A program made the translations under genes and the position numbers. Below the pieces are notes generated by a model. The model was not told where the DNA came from. It worked only from the letters and a program-made list of their open reading frames with translations, and did not search any database. From Desulfobulbus sp. (lineage in GTDB: Bacteria > Desulfobacterota > Desulfobulbia > Desulfobulbales > Desulfobulbaceae), in NCBI GenBank assembly GCA_030600525.1, contig JAUVLX010000217.1, positions 1-6,176 of the forward strand: 6,176 nucleotides of DNA. The letters are read 5' to 3'. Shown here piece after piece: positions 1 to 6,176 of the stretch (position 1 is its first letter; each line of letters opens with the position of its first letter).

Positions 1-156
1 GAAATCAAGGTGCGAGAAAAAATAAGCAAGATACGTCAGAGCAGCGTTGACGAGACACTCTGTATAATTAGGCACTTTTCCATTAAAAGCAAGGGTATAC
101 TGCGAACAGGCTGCACCTGCGTATTGGCGCAAAAAACCTTCCTACTCTGCAAAACA

Positions 157-345
157 CCCAAATGGCATCCGCAGACCTCAACTGCTCCACACCGTGACAC
201 CGCCCTAAAATCACAGACAATTTATTGGACTTTCCCCACACTCTTCCTTATAGTTCGACAGCGTCTGACCAGTTAATATTTTCTAACTCAGCTCAACCTG
301 CGGGTGTCTCCCGGTGCATACGCCATCTCTACCCCAAAATGGCAT
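157..345 (+). repeat. Direct repeat pair CCCAAATGGCAT / CCCAAAATGGCAT
   Basis: One copy lies at 157-168 and the other at 333-345. They differ by one A in the run, with 164 nt between the copies. Nine bases, AAATGGCAT, are identical and continuous (160-168, 337-345). The second copy overlaps the left arm of the inverted repeat at 336-365. It may be a regulator-binding element or chance. Confidence 0.25.
225..288 (+). promoter_or_regulatory. Candidate promoter region with possible operator
   Basis: Two overlapping sigma70-like arrangements lie 100-160 nt before the first gene. The first is TTGGAC (225-230), an 18-nt spacer and TATAGT (249-254). The second is TCGACA (255-260, five of six matches to TTGACA), a 16-nt spacer and TATTTT (277-282, four of six). 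A 5-bp perfect inverted repeat, AGTTA (271-275) and TAACT (284-288) with an 8-nt spacer, covers the second -10 box and would lie just downstream of the first promoter's start point. That is where a repressor would be expected to act. All elements are weak matches found by eye in AT-rich DNA, so this is a suggestion only. Confidence 0.25.
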
Positions 346-365
346 ATCCCCATTCACCCCATTTT
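336..365 (+). repeat. Inverted repeat just upstream of the first ribosome binding site
   Basis: AAAATGG (336-342) and CCATTTT (359-365) form a perfect 7-bp inverted repeat with a 16-nt spacer. It ends 10 nt before the GAGGT site at 376. In RNA it could form a weak AT-rich hairpin in the leader; in DNA it could be a protein-binding site. The base pairing is visible, but any function is inference. Confidence 0.25.
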
Positions 366-375
366 CAACATATGC

Positions 376-380
376 GAGGT
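376..380 (+). promoter_or_regulatory. Ribosome binding site for the outer-membrane channel gene
   Basis: GAGGT ends 3 nt before the ATG at 384. It supports that ATG over the in-frame ATG at 372, which has no purine-rich sequence before it and would itself contain this site. Starting at 384 also gives the cleanest signal peptide (MFDKR followed by a hydrophobic core). The spacing is a little short. Confidence 0.55.
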
Positions 381-383
381 ATT

Positions 384-1718
384 ATGTTCGACAAGCGGTT
401 ATCGCTGATTGCTTTTGCATCCCTGCTTCTGCTCCCCCTGTGGGGGCACCAGGCCCAGGCACAAACGACCCAACAGACTCTCTGGACCACCCAGGAAGCC
501 GTCCGCTATGCAATAAAGAACAGTCCTGATGCCCAGGCAGCGCAGCACCGTATCGAATCTGCCCAGGCAGACATCAAACGGGCCCAGGCAGCTTTCTATC
601 CGCAACTCAGCGTGGCTGGGGAGTATGCCAGGACCAACAACCCGATGTACTCCTTTGGCAACATTCTCAACCAGGGCGTTTTCTCAAACTCGATTGATTT
701 CAACCAGCCAGGGCTAACCGACAATCTCCAGCTTAAAGCACTCCTTGCCTATCGATTCTATAACGGCGGCAGTGACCAGGCCGGGCTTGATATGGCTCAC
801 CACCGGCAGCAGGCAACCGAACTCCAGCAGCAATCCCTCCATTCCAATCTTGGATATGCTGTAGTTCGCGTCTTTTTCACCATTGTCCAGGCCGAAGAAA
901 CCGTCCAGGCAAGAAAATCTGCAGTAGCCTCTCTGGCAGCCTCACTTAAGGTTGCCCAGGCACGCTTTGACGAGGGCGACCTGCTCAAGGAAGAGTTGCT
1001 CAACCTCCAGGTCCAGCATTCACTTGCCCGTGAAAATCTTATCCAGACCCAACACGGTCTGGCACTGGCCAGACGCGGTTTCCTGAACCTGCTTGGGCTG
1101 ACCAAAGGTGACCCTGAGATTGACCTCTCTGGTAGTACGTTCCAGCAAGTCCCTGACAATCCTGACTTTCATCAAAGGCCGGAAATCCATGCCATGAAGG
1201 CTGTTGTTGCATCTTTTGAAGACGGGGTTCGCAAATCAATGGCTGGTTACTACCCAACAGCAGATGCCTTTGGTTCCTATCAGGTTGATAAGGGGTATGA
1301 GCTCGACGAGGGATCAGGTAATTCGTGGCTTGCCGGAGTACGGGTTAATATGTCCCTGTTTAACGGCCACCAGACTGGTGCAGAAGTTGAGCAGGCCAGA
1401 GCAAAACTTGCCGAAGCAAAAAAACAACTTCATAAAATGGAATTGTCCTATAATCTCGAGATCGAGGAGGCAGTGCTTGGATTGGAACAGGCCGAAAAAC
1501 GAATCCAGGTCACCTCGCAGATGGTTGAATCAGCCGTAGAAAGCGCTCGTCTCTCAAGGGCCCGCTTTAAAGAAGGACTGCTCCTCTCCTCAGAGCTTAT
1601 TGATACAGAAAACAGGCTAACCGACGTCAAGGTTCGTAACGCGCTGGCCAATGCCGAACACCGTATTGCTGTGGCCGATGTACGTCGTGCTGCAGGACTG
1701 ATGCAGTATCCGGAATAG
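384..1718 (+). CDS. TolC-family outer-membrane efflux channel (OEP)
   Basis: This is the outer-membrane exit duct of the tripartite pump, 444 aa from the ATG at 384. Residues 1-26 form a signal peptide with basic KR at 4-5, a leucine-rich core and an AQA cleavage site. No lipobox cysteine is present, so unlike OprM-type channels it is probably not lipidated. Two OEP repeats follow, about 35-240 and 270-440. Each contains the matching helix signature ARF-x-EG (193-198 and 393-398), reflecting the internal duplication of TolC proteins. Residues 85-129, with an FGNILNQG segment and a later YNGG, fit the first beta-strand region. Alanine- and glutamine-rich helices around 50-70 match the periplasmic coiled-coil barrel. 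Length is normal for the family. The adaptor gene follows after 36 nt. The open frame extends upstream to about 225, but that part looks non-coding. Family assignment is secure; substrate is unknown. Confidence 0.93.
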   Translation: MFDKRLSLIAFASLLLLPLWGHQAQAQTTQQTLWTTQEAVRYAIKNSPDAQAAQHRIESAQADIKRAQAAFYPQLSVAGEYARTNNPMYSFGNILNQGVFSNSIDFNQPGLTDNLQLKALLAYRFYNGGSDQAGLDMAHHRQQATELQQQSLHSNLGYAVVRVFFTIVQAEETVQARKSAVASLAASLKVAQARFDEGDLLKEELLNLQVQHSLARENLIQTQHGLALARRGFLNLLGLTKGDPEIDLSGSTFQQVPDNPDFHQRPEIHAMKAVVASFEDGVRKSMAGYYPTADAFGSYQVDKGYELDEGSGNSWLAGVRVNMSLFNGHQTGAEVEQARAKLAEAKKQLHKMELSYNLEIEEAVLGLEQAEKRIQVTSQMVESAVESARLSRARFKEGLLLSSELIDTENRLTDVKVRNALANAEHRIAVADVRRAAGLMQYPE

Positions 1719-1754
1719 ACACTAACCAGTACTCTTTTGAGCAAAGCAACCATC

Positions 1755-2774
1755 ATGAAACCAACATATTTCTTTCCCTTAGTCTGCTTACTGGCGCTTC
1801 AAAGTCTCTCCCTCCCTGCAATTGCAGCAGAGAAGCAAGAGGCAAATCCAGTCGCGGTAACAACAGTACTTGCCAAAAAACTCAATATCCCGGCCCTTAT
1901 CGAGGTGGTCGGCACCATTCAGGCGGTTGAAAGAGCGGCGATTGCCGCCAAGGTGACCGGAGCGATCATTGATGTGCCAGTTGTTCTTGGTTCGCGAGTT
2001 CAAAAAGGTGACCTGCTGGTCAAAATAAGTGCCGAAGAAATTACAGCGCAATTACGCCAGGCTGAAGCCCAACTCAAGCAAGCGAAACGCAACCTGGACC
2101 GCGAACAGAAACTGCTGAAAAAGCACGCCACCACCGCAGAAACCGTCAAGTCCATGCAGGACATGTACAATGTTGCCAGAGCTGGCTATCAGGAAGTACA
2201 AACCATGCTCAGCTACACAACCATCATTGCCCCCTTTGATGGAGTGGTAACAAAAAAACCAGCCCATCCCGGCGACCTTGCAACCCCCGGGGCAATACTG
2301 CTCCGCATTGAAAACGATCAACACCTGCAGGCGGTTACAGCGGTACCAGAAAGTCTGGTGCTCAGTATCCAGCCTGGAGCGCAACTGCAACTCACGGTCC
2401 CTTCTGCAGGCATCCTGACAAAAGGGGTGGTTGCAGAAGTGGCTCCCTCGATAGACTCAGCCTCCCGCACAGCACCGGTCACCATTGATCTCCAACCCAA
2501 TGCCAATCTGCGGACCGGTCAGTTTGCCAGGGTTATGCTACCGGGCAAAGAGCGCCAAAGCCTGTTTGTTCCTCAGTCCGCTATCGTCCCTAAGGGCCAG
2601 CTTGACCGGGTCTTTGTAGTGGAAAACATGCGCGCCAGATTGCGAATTGTCCGCACAGGTGCGCATCATGATGGTATGATTGAAATACTCAGCGGCCTTG
2701 AGCCTGAAGAACAGGTTATCACCAGCAACAATACCCTTCTCGTCAACGGTCAGCCCCTGCAGATACTCCCATGA
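1755..2774 (+). CDS. RND periplasmic adaptor subunit (membrane fusion protein, HlyD/AcrA type)
   Basis: This adaptor links pump and channel in the periplasm; it is 339 aa and on the compact side for the family. Residues 1-25 are a signal peptide ending near AIAA. Cys11 lacks a small residue before it, so it does not form a lipobox and the protein is probably not lipidated. The lipoyl (barrel-sandwich) domain is split: first half about 61-91 (AKVTG, then GSRVQKGDLL), second half about 154-187 (IIAPFDGVV, then PGDLATPG). Between them, 95-152 form the helical hairpin. Its tip keeps R116 and L120 of the channel-contacting RLS pattern, with Thr127 in place of serine. A beta-barrel (about 190-265, ending LRTGQFARV) and a membrane-proximal domain (about 270-338) follow. 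An in-frame TTG at 1737 would add six residues, but neither start has a good Shine-Dalgarno sequence. ATG 1755 gives the better signal peptide. The stop overlaps the pump start as ATGA. Confidence 0.93.
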   Translation: MKPTYFFPLVCLLALQSLSLPAIAAEKQEANPVAVTTVLAKKLNIPALIEVVGTIQAVERAAIAAKVTGAIIDVPVVLGSRVQKGDLLVKISAEEITAQLRQAEAQLKQAKRNLDREQKLLKKHATTAETVKSMQDMYNVARAGYQEVQTMLSYTTIIAPFDGVVTKKPAHPGDLATPGAILLRIENDQHLQAVTAVPESLVLSIQPGAQLQLTVPSAGILTKGVVAEVAPSIDSASRTAPVTIDLQPNANLRTGQFARVMLPGKERQSLFVPQSAIVPKGQLDRVFVVENMRARLRIVRTGAHHDGMIEILSGLEPEEQVITSNNTLLVNGQPLQILP

Positions 2775-5700
2775 ATGCTGAACACACACACAACCCAGGT
2801 TTTGCCGGTCGCCTTGCGGCTGCCTTTATCAACTCCAAGTTGACCCTCATCGGTATTGGTGCCTCGCTGTTGCTCGGCATGCTTGCCCTTACCCTGCTGC
2901 CCAGGGAGGAAGAACCGCAGATCAAAGTACCCATGATCGACGTCATGGTTTCCATGCCTGGTGCAAGCGCCAAGGAGGTTGAACAGCGGCTCTCCATCCC
3001 CATGGAAAAATTGCTCTACGAGCTGCCTGGAGTGGAGTATATTTACTCGACCTCCATGCCAGGCCAGTCCCTGCTGGTTGCCCGTTTCTACGTGGGGGAA
3101 AATCTGGAGAATTCTATTGTCCGGCTTAATCAAAAGCTGCAGACCAATTTCGACCGCATCCCCCACGGTGTCTCGCAGCCACTGATCAAACCACATACCA
3201 TTGATGATGTGCCTGTTCTGGCGCTCACCTTTCACTCCAACACCTATGACCACTATACCCTGCGCAGGCTGGCAGCTGAAGTGGACGACACCATAAAAAA
3301 CATCTTTGAAGTCGCCGAGACAACCCTTATCGGCGGCACCCGCAGGCAGGTACGGGTTCTTTTTGATCCCCTGCTACTCGCAGCCCGCAATATCACCCCC
3401 CAGCAACTCACCGCCCATTTGCAACAGGCCAACCGACAATCCTATTCCGGCACCCTGCAGTCCATGAACAAGGAGGTGCTGCTCCAGACCGGAACTTTTC
3501 TTGACTCGGCAGAGACCATTGGCAGAATCGTGATTGGGGTCTATGGCGGCAAGCCGGTCTATCTGGATGAAGTAGCCCAAATTATTGACGGACCGGAAGA
3601 ACCCAAGTCCTATGTCCTTTTCGGCGATAAAAACCATGCCGAAACAGAGGCGGCAGTGACCCTGTCGGTTGCCAAACGCCCCGGAGCCAATGCCGTCCAT
3701 GTGGTTGAGACAGTACTGGAAAAAGTGGAGAGCCTCAAAGGAAGTCTCATCCCCGAAGACATCAGCATCACCGTTACCCGTGATTACGGGGAAACAGCTG
3801 CAGAAAAATCCAATGAGCTGCTCCTCCATATGGGCATCGCCGTATTCGGGGTCGCTGTACTAATTCTCTTTTTTCTTGGCTGGCGCGAATCCATCATCGT
3901 CATGCTTGCTATCCCGTCAACGCTTTCTTTAACCCTGCTGCTTTTCTATCTCTATGGATATACGCTTAACCGGATAACCCTTTTTGCCCTTATCTTTTCC
4001 ATCGGCATTCTAGTTGACGATGCGATTGTGGTGGTGGAAAACATTGTCCGCCATATGCGCCTGCCGGAAAGCAGGAACCACTCTTTCAAAGACATTGCCA
4101 TTGCCGCAGTGATCGAGGTCGGCAATCCCACTATTCTCGCCACCTGGGCGGTAATCGCCGCTATCCTCCCCATGGCCTTTGTCGGTGGCCTGATGGGACC
4201 ATACATGCGCCCGATCCCCATCGGTGCCTCGGCAGCAATGATCTTTTCGCTGCTGATCGCCTTTACTGTAACCCCATGGGCATCCATCCGAATCCTTAAG
4301 CGCCGCAAGGCTACCAAAGATGCAACAGGTCACGATCCTGACCACGCGCCTGATGATTTTTTCACCCGGCTCTACCACCGGATAATGGACCCGTTGCTTG
4401 CAAGCTCACTGTGGCGGATGGTCTTCTTTGTATCCATTCTCTGCCTGCTGGGCGGATCTTTTACCATGGTCTTCCTGGGCATGGTCAAGGTCAAGATGCT
4501 CCCCTTTGACAACAAGTCCGAGTTCCAGGTCATCCTCGACATGCCCGAGGGAGGCACCCTGGAATATACAACCAGGGCAGCAATGGAAATGGCCGAGGTC
4601 ATCGGCAGGGAACCGGAAGTGGTTAACTATCAAATCTACGCAGGTACTTCCTCCCCTTATAACTTTAACGGTCTGGTCCGCCACTATTTCATGCGTTCCG
4701 GTCCTACAGTGGCCGATATCCAGGTAAACCTGGTCCCCAAACATGACCGTGATACCCAAAGCCATGACATTGCTAAACGAATTCGTCCTGCTATTGCTGC
4801 CATAGCTGCAAAATATAATGCAGCCGTTGCCGTGGCTGAAGTCCCCCCCGGACCGCCCGTCCTGCAGACATTAGTTGCCGAAATCTACGGGCCAACAGCA
4901 CACGACAGGCAAAAACTTGCAGCCGAGGTAAAAGGTATTTTTGCATCCACCGAAGGCGTGGTGGATATTGACTGGTACAGGGAAAAGGATCGAGACAAAA
5001 CCATCATCACGGTGGATAAGGAAAAGGCGGCCCTGCATGGTATTTCCGAGGCTGACATCACCCATGCGGTACAGATGGGGCTTAACGGAACATCCGTAGA
5101 TCTCTTTCACCAGCCCCGCGACAAGGAGGAAATCAACATTATCCTCCAATTGCCCAAGTCCCAGCGGGCAAGAATAGATACTCTGCTTAATATCGCCATC
5201 CGTTCTGCCACCAACCCCAGCGCACCACTCATCCCTCTACGAGAGTTGGTGAGCGTCAGCAAGGCCCCGGTTGACCAGCCGATTTACAGAAAAAACCTAC
5301 GCCCGGTGATTTACGTAACCGGAGATGTGGCCGGCGCAGCAGAAAGCCCGCTCTACCCTATTTTAAAAATGAACAACCGGCTTAAGGAGCTGCAGGCAAA
5401 AGACTTTGGCGGCCTGGGCGGCAATGTCCGGCTCTACAATCTCAAGCAGCCCTTTCTTGAAACCGAACCGGCCATTAAATGGGACGGCGAATGGCATATC
5501 ACCCTGGAGGTCTTTCGTGATCTGGGCCTTGCTTTTTGCGTGGTAATGGTGCTCATTTACATGCTCATGGTTGGCTGGTTCAAGGACTATATCACCCCGT
5601 TGGTGGTGATGGCAGCAATCCCGTTCTCACTTATCGGTATCCTGCCTGCCCACTGGGGCCTTGATGCTTTTTTTACAGCCACCTCCATGATCGGGTTTAT

Positions 5701-5992
5701 GGCCGGAGCCGGGATCGTTGTCCGAAACTCGATCATCCTGGTCGATTTTATTGAACTGCGCCTCAGCCATGGCCTGCCCCTGGCCGAGGCCGTGGTAGAA
5801 GCCGGGGCGATCCGATTCCGTCCCATGCTGCTGACTGCACTAGCCGTGGTTATTGGTGCATCTGTTATCCTGGCAGATCCAATCTTCCAGGGGCTGGCCA
5901 TCTCGCTCATGTTTGGCGAAATCGCCTCACTGTTGATCAGCAGGATGGCTGTGCCGGTACTCTACTATATGGTTAAATCCAAAACGATCTAA
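2771..5992 (+). CDS. RND multidrug efflux pump, inner-membrane permease (AcrB/HAE1-like)
   Basis: This proton-driven inner-membrane pump is 1073 aa, slightly longer than AcrB. It shows the RND plan: TM1 (about 23-43), a large periplasmic loop (44-350), TM2-TM6 (about 352-509), a cytoplasmic linker rich in His and Asp, TM7 (about 549-571), a second periplasmic loop (572-912) and TM8-TM12 (about 914-1067). The proton-relay aspartates D416 and D417 lie in TM4 (GILVDDAIVVVEN). This double aspartate argues for organic substrates rather than the metal-exporting HME class. In TM10 the usual lysine is Arg985 (GIVVRNS). In TM11, R1015, R1017 and T1022 match the conserved RxRPxxxT stretch. A WDGEW segment (904-908) precedes TM8 and seems characteristic of a subfamily. 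The start overlaps the adaptor stop by 4 nt with no visible Shine-Dalgarno sequence, implying translational coupling. The next in-frame Met is inside TM1. The frame is intact. The substrate is not predictable. Confidence 0.95.
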   Translation: MNAEHTHNPGFAGRLAAAFINSKLTLIGIGASLLLGMLALTLLPREEEPQIKVPMIDVMVSMPGASAKEVEQRLSIPMEKLLYELPGVEYIYSTSMPGQSLLVARFYVGENLENSIVRLNQKLQTNFDRIPHGVSQPLIKPHTIDDVPVLALTFHSNTYDHYTLRRLAAEVDDTIKNIFEVAETTLIGGTRRQVRVLFDPLLLAARNITPQQLTAHLQQANRQSYSGTLQSMNKEVLLQTGTFLDSAETIGRIVIGVYGGKPVYLDEVAQIIDGPEEPKSYVLFGDKNHAETEAAVTLSVAKRPGANAVHVVETVLEKVESLKGSLIPEDISITVTRDYGETAAEKSNELLLHMGIAVFGVAVLILFFLGWRESIIVMLAIPSTLSLTLLLFYLYGYTLNRITLFALIFSIGILVDDAIVVVENIVRHMRLPESRNHSFKDIAIAAVIEVGNPTILATWAVIAAILPMAFVGGLMGPYMRPIPIGASAAMIFSLLIAFTVTPWASIRILKRRKATKDATGHDPDHAPDDFFTRLYHRIMDPLLASSLWRMVFFVSILCLLGGSFTMVFLGMVKVKMLPFDNKSEFQVILDMPEGGTLEYTTRAAMEMAEVIGREPEVVNYQIYAGTSSPYNFNGLVRHYFMRSGPTVADIQVNLVPKHDRDTQSHDIAKRIRPAIAAIAAKYNAAVAVAEVPPGPPVLQTLVAEIYGPTAHDRQKLAAEVKGIFASTEGVVDIDWYREKDRDKTIITVDKEKAALHGISEADITHAVQMGLNGTSVDLFHQPRDKEEINIILQLPKSQRARIDTLLNIAIRSATNPSAPLIPLRELVSVSKAPVDQPIYRKNLRPVIYVTGDVAGAAESPLYPILKMNNRLKELQAKDFGGLGGNVRLYNLKQPFLETEPAIKWDGEWHITLEVFRDLGLAFCVVMVLIYMLMVGWFKDYITPLVVMAAIPFSLIGILPAHWGLDAFFTATSMIGFMAGAGIVVRNSIILVDFIELRLSHGLPLAEAVVEAGAIRFRPMLLTALAVVIGASVILADPIFQGLAISLMFGEIASLLISRMAVPVLYYMVKSKTI

Positions 5993-6005
5993 AACTAGAT
6001 CAGAC

Positions 6006-6011
6006 AAGAGG
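6006..6011 (+). promoter_or_regulatory. Ribosome binding site for the LysE-type gene
   Basis: AAGAGG lies 7 nt before the GTG at 6019, at good spacing. It is the strongest Shine-Dalgarno match in the window by position and sequence, and it supports the GTG start. The 26-nt gap after the pump gene (5993-6018) contains this site and no terminator-like hairpin. Confidence 0.6.
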
Positions 6012-6018
6012 CAACAAC

Positions 6019-6176
6019 GTGTTTGGAATTGATAACTACCCCGGGTTTATTATGGCAGGCATTCTGCTTAATATAGCCCCGGGAACCGATACCTTTTATA
6101 TTATCAGCCGCAGCATCAGCCAAGGCACCAAGGCTGGTGTCGTCTCAGCGCTCGGTGTCTGTAGTGGAGCTGTCTG
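6019..6176 (+). CDS. LysE/RhtB-family exporter, N-terminal part (cut by window edge)
   Basis: Only 52 codons are visible before the right edge. The translation begins MFGIDNYPGFIMAGILLNIA from a GTG start with a good ribosome binding site. The pattern is typical of the LysE/RhtB translocator family: a first membrane helix (about 8-20), then a PG-x-D motif (21-24), then a second stretch with R31-S-I-S-Q-G and a small-residue-rich helix (A39 to V52). These are small inner-membrane proteins of about 200 aa with roughly six helices; many export amino acids such as lysine, threonine or homoserine lactones, but many have no known substrate. Residue 23 is Thr, where PGPD is the common form. The gene is 26 nt after the pump with no terminator between, so it is probably co-transcribed. 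The family call is fairly firm; the substrate is unknown and the rest of the gene is outside the window. Confidence 0.82.
   Translation, partial: MFGIDNYPGFIMAGILLNIAPGTDTFYIISRSISQGTKAGVVSALGVCSGAV

Larger units (their letters stand above)
1..383. other. Upstream region without a convincing gene
   Basis: I see no supportable gene here. The + frame starting at base 1 stays open to a TAA at 274-276, but its translation is rich in Cys, Thr, Arg and His with no recognisable pattern. Other frames close early. The left edge could contain the last few codons of an upstream gene (stops at 23-25 and 48-50 in the other two + frames), but nothing identifies it. The region holds the candidate promoter and inverted repeat at 225-288, the direct repeat pair at 157-168 and 333-345, and a possible hairpin at 336-365. 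Confidence 0.6.

Noticed and set aside
47..68. TTGACG (47-52) and perfect TATAAT (63-68) as a promoter
   Set aside because: The spacer is only 10 nt, far below the 16-18 nt needed for sigma70, and no acceptable -35 box exists at the right distance.
1..132. Divergent minus-strand frame starting TTG at 132, with AGGAAGG (137-143) before it, running off the left edge
   Set aside because: The purine-rich site is attractive, but the start is TTG, spacing is only 4 nt, an open run of 44 codons is unremarkable by chance, and the translation is not recognisable. It would deserve another look if the DNA to the left continues the frame.
107..136. Small hairpins (CAGG/CCTG at 107-119, TGCG/CGCA at 118-131) followed by an A run, as a terminator
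   Set aside because: Stems are only 4 bp. On the + strand they are followed by A rather than T, and on the minus strand the T run precedes the stem.
1..276. Open + strand frame from the left edge to TAA at 274-276
   Set aside because: The translation has no recognisable domain, is unusually rich in Cys, Thr, Arg and His, and covers the AT-rich promoter-like stretch. No convincing start site is present.
225..383. Longer N-terminus for the channel protein from an upstream start
   Set aside because: It would place 53 unrelated residues before a clear signal peptide. The ribosome binding site at 376-380 and signal peptide structure favour 384.
1737..1754. TTG start for the adaptor at 1737
   Set aside because: No Shine-Dalgarno sequence precedes it, and it only adds six residues before a good signal peptide that starts at ATG 1755.
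2743..3253. Long minus-strand open frames opposite the adaptor and pump genes
   Set aside because: They lie antisense to strongly supported coding sequence, and their translations show no family pattern. They are shadows of codon bias.
2771..5992. Heavy-metal (CusA/CzcA-type) RND pump
   Set aside because: TM4 carries the double aspartate GILVDDAIVVVEN of the HAE1 class rather than the metal-class pattern, and the adaptor has no His- or Met-rich metal-binding segment.

Overview
The window carries a tripartite drug-efflux operon of the RND type from a Gram-negative bacterium. In order on the + strand it holds a TolC-like outer-membrane channel (384-1718), a periplasmic adaptor or membrane fusion protein (1755-2774), an inner-membrane RND pump of the HAE1-like class (2771-5992), and the first 52 codons of a LysE/RhtB-type exporter (6019 to the right edge). 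The channel and pump resemble a form I associate with Desulfobacterota (sulfate reducers and relatives) and other anaerobic or sulfur-cycling bacteria. Base composition looks roughly balanced. The taxonomic guess is inference from protein style only.

Layout. Positions 1-383 hold no convincing gene. They contain promoter-like hexamers, a short inverted repeat at 271-288, a near-perfect direct repeat (157-168 and 333-345) and a small potential hairpin at 336-365 just before the first ribosome binding site. From 384 the genes run head to tail with gaps of 36 nt, then a 4-nt ATGA overlap, then 26 nt. No hairpin-plus-T-run terminator is visible between any of them, so one transcript is likely and probably continues into the LysE-type gene. 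No regulator gene is in view.

How the parts work together. The pump would take substrates from the inner membrane or periplasm using the proton gradient. The adaptor would bridge pump and channel through its helical hairpin, and the channel would carry the substrate across the outer membrane. Substrates cannot be read from sequence. The double aspartate in TM4 of the pump points to organic compounds rather than metal ions. The LysE/RhtB family usually exports amino acids or similar small molecules, so this neighbour may be a separate activity that shares the transcript.

I found no mobile element, CRISPR array, RNA gene or clearly undescribed system. The items most worth a second look are an arginine in place of the usual TM10 lysine in the pump, a subfamily-specific segment before TM8, and the linkage of an RND pump to a LysE-type exporter.
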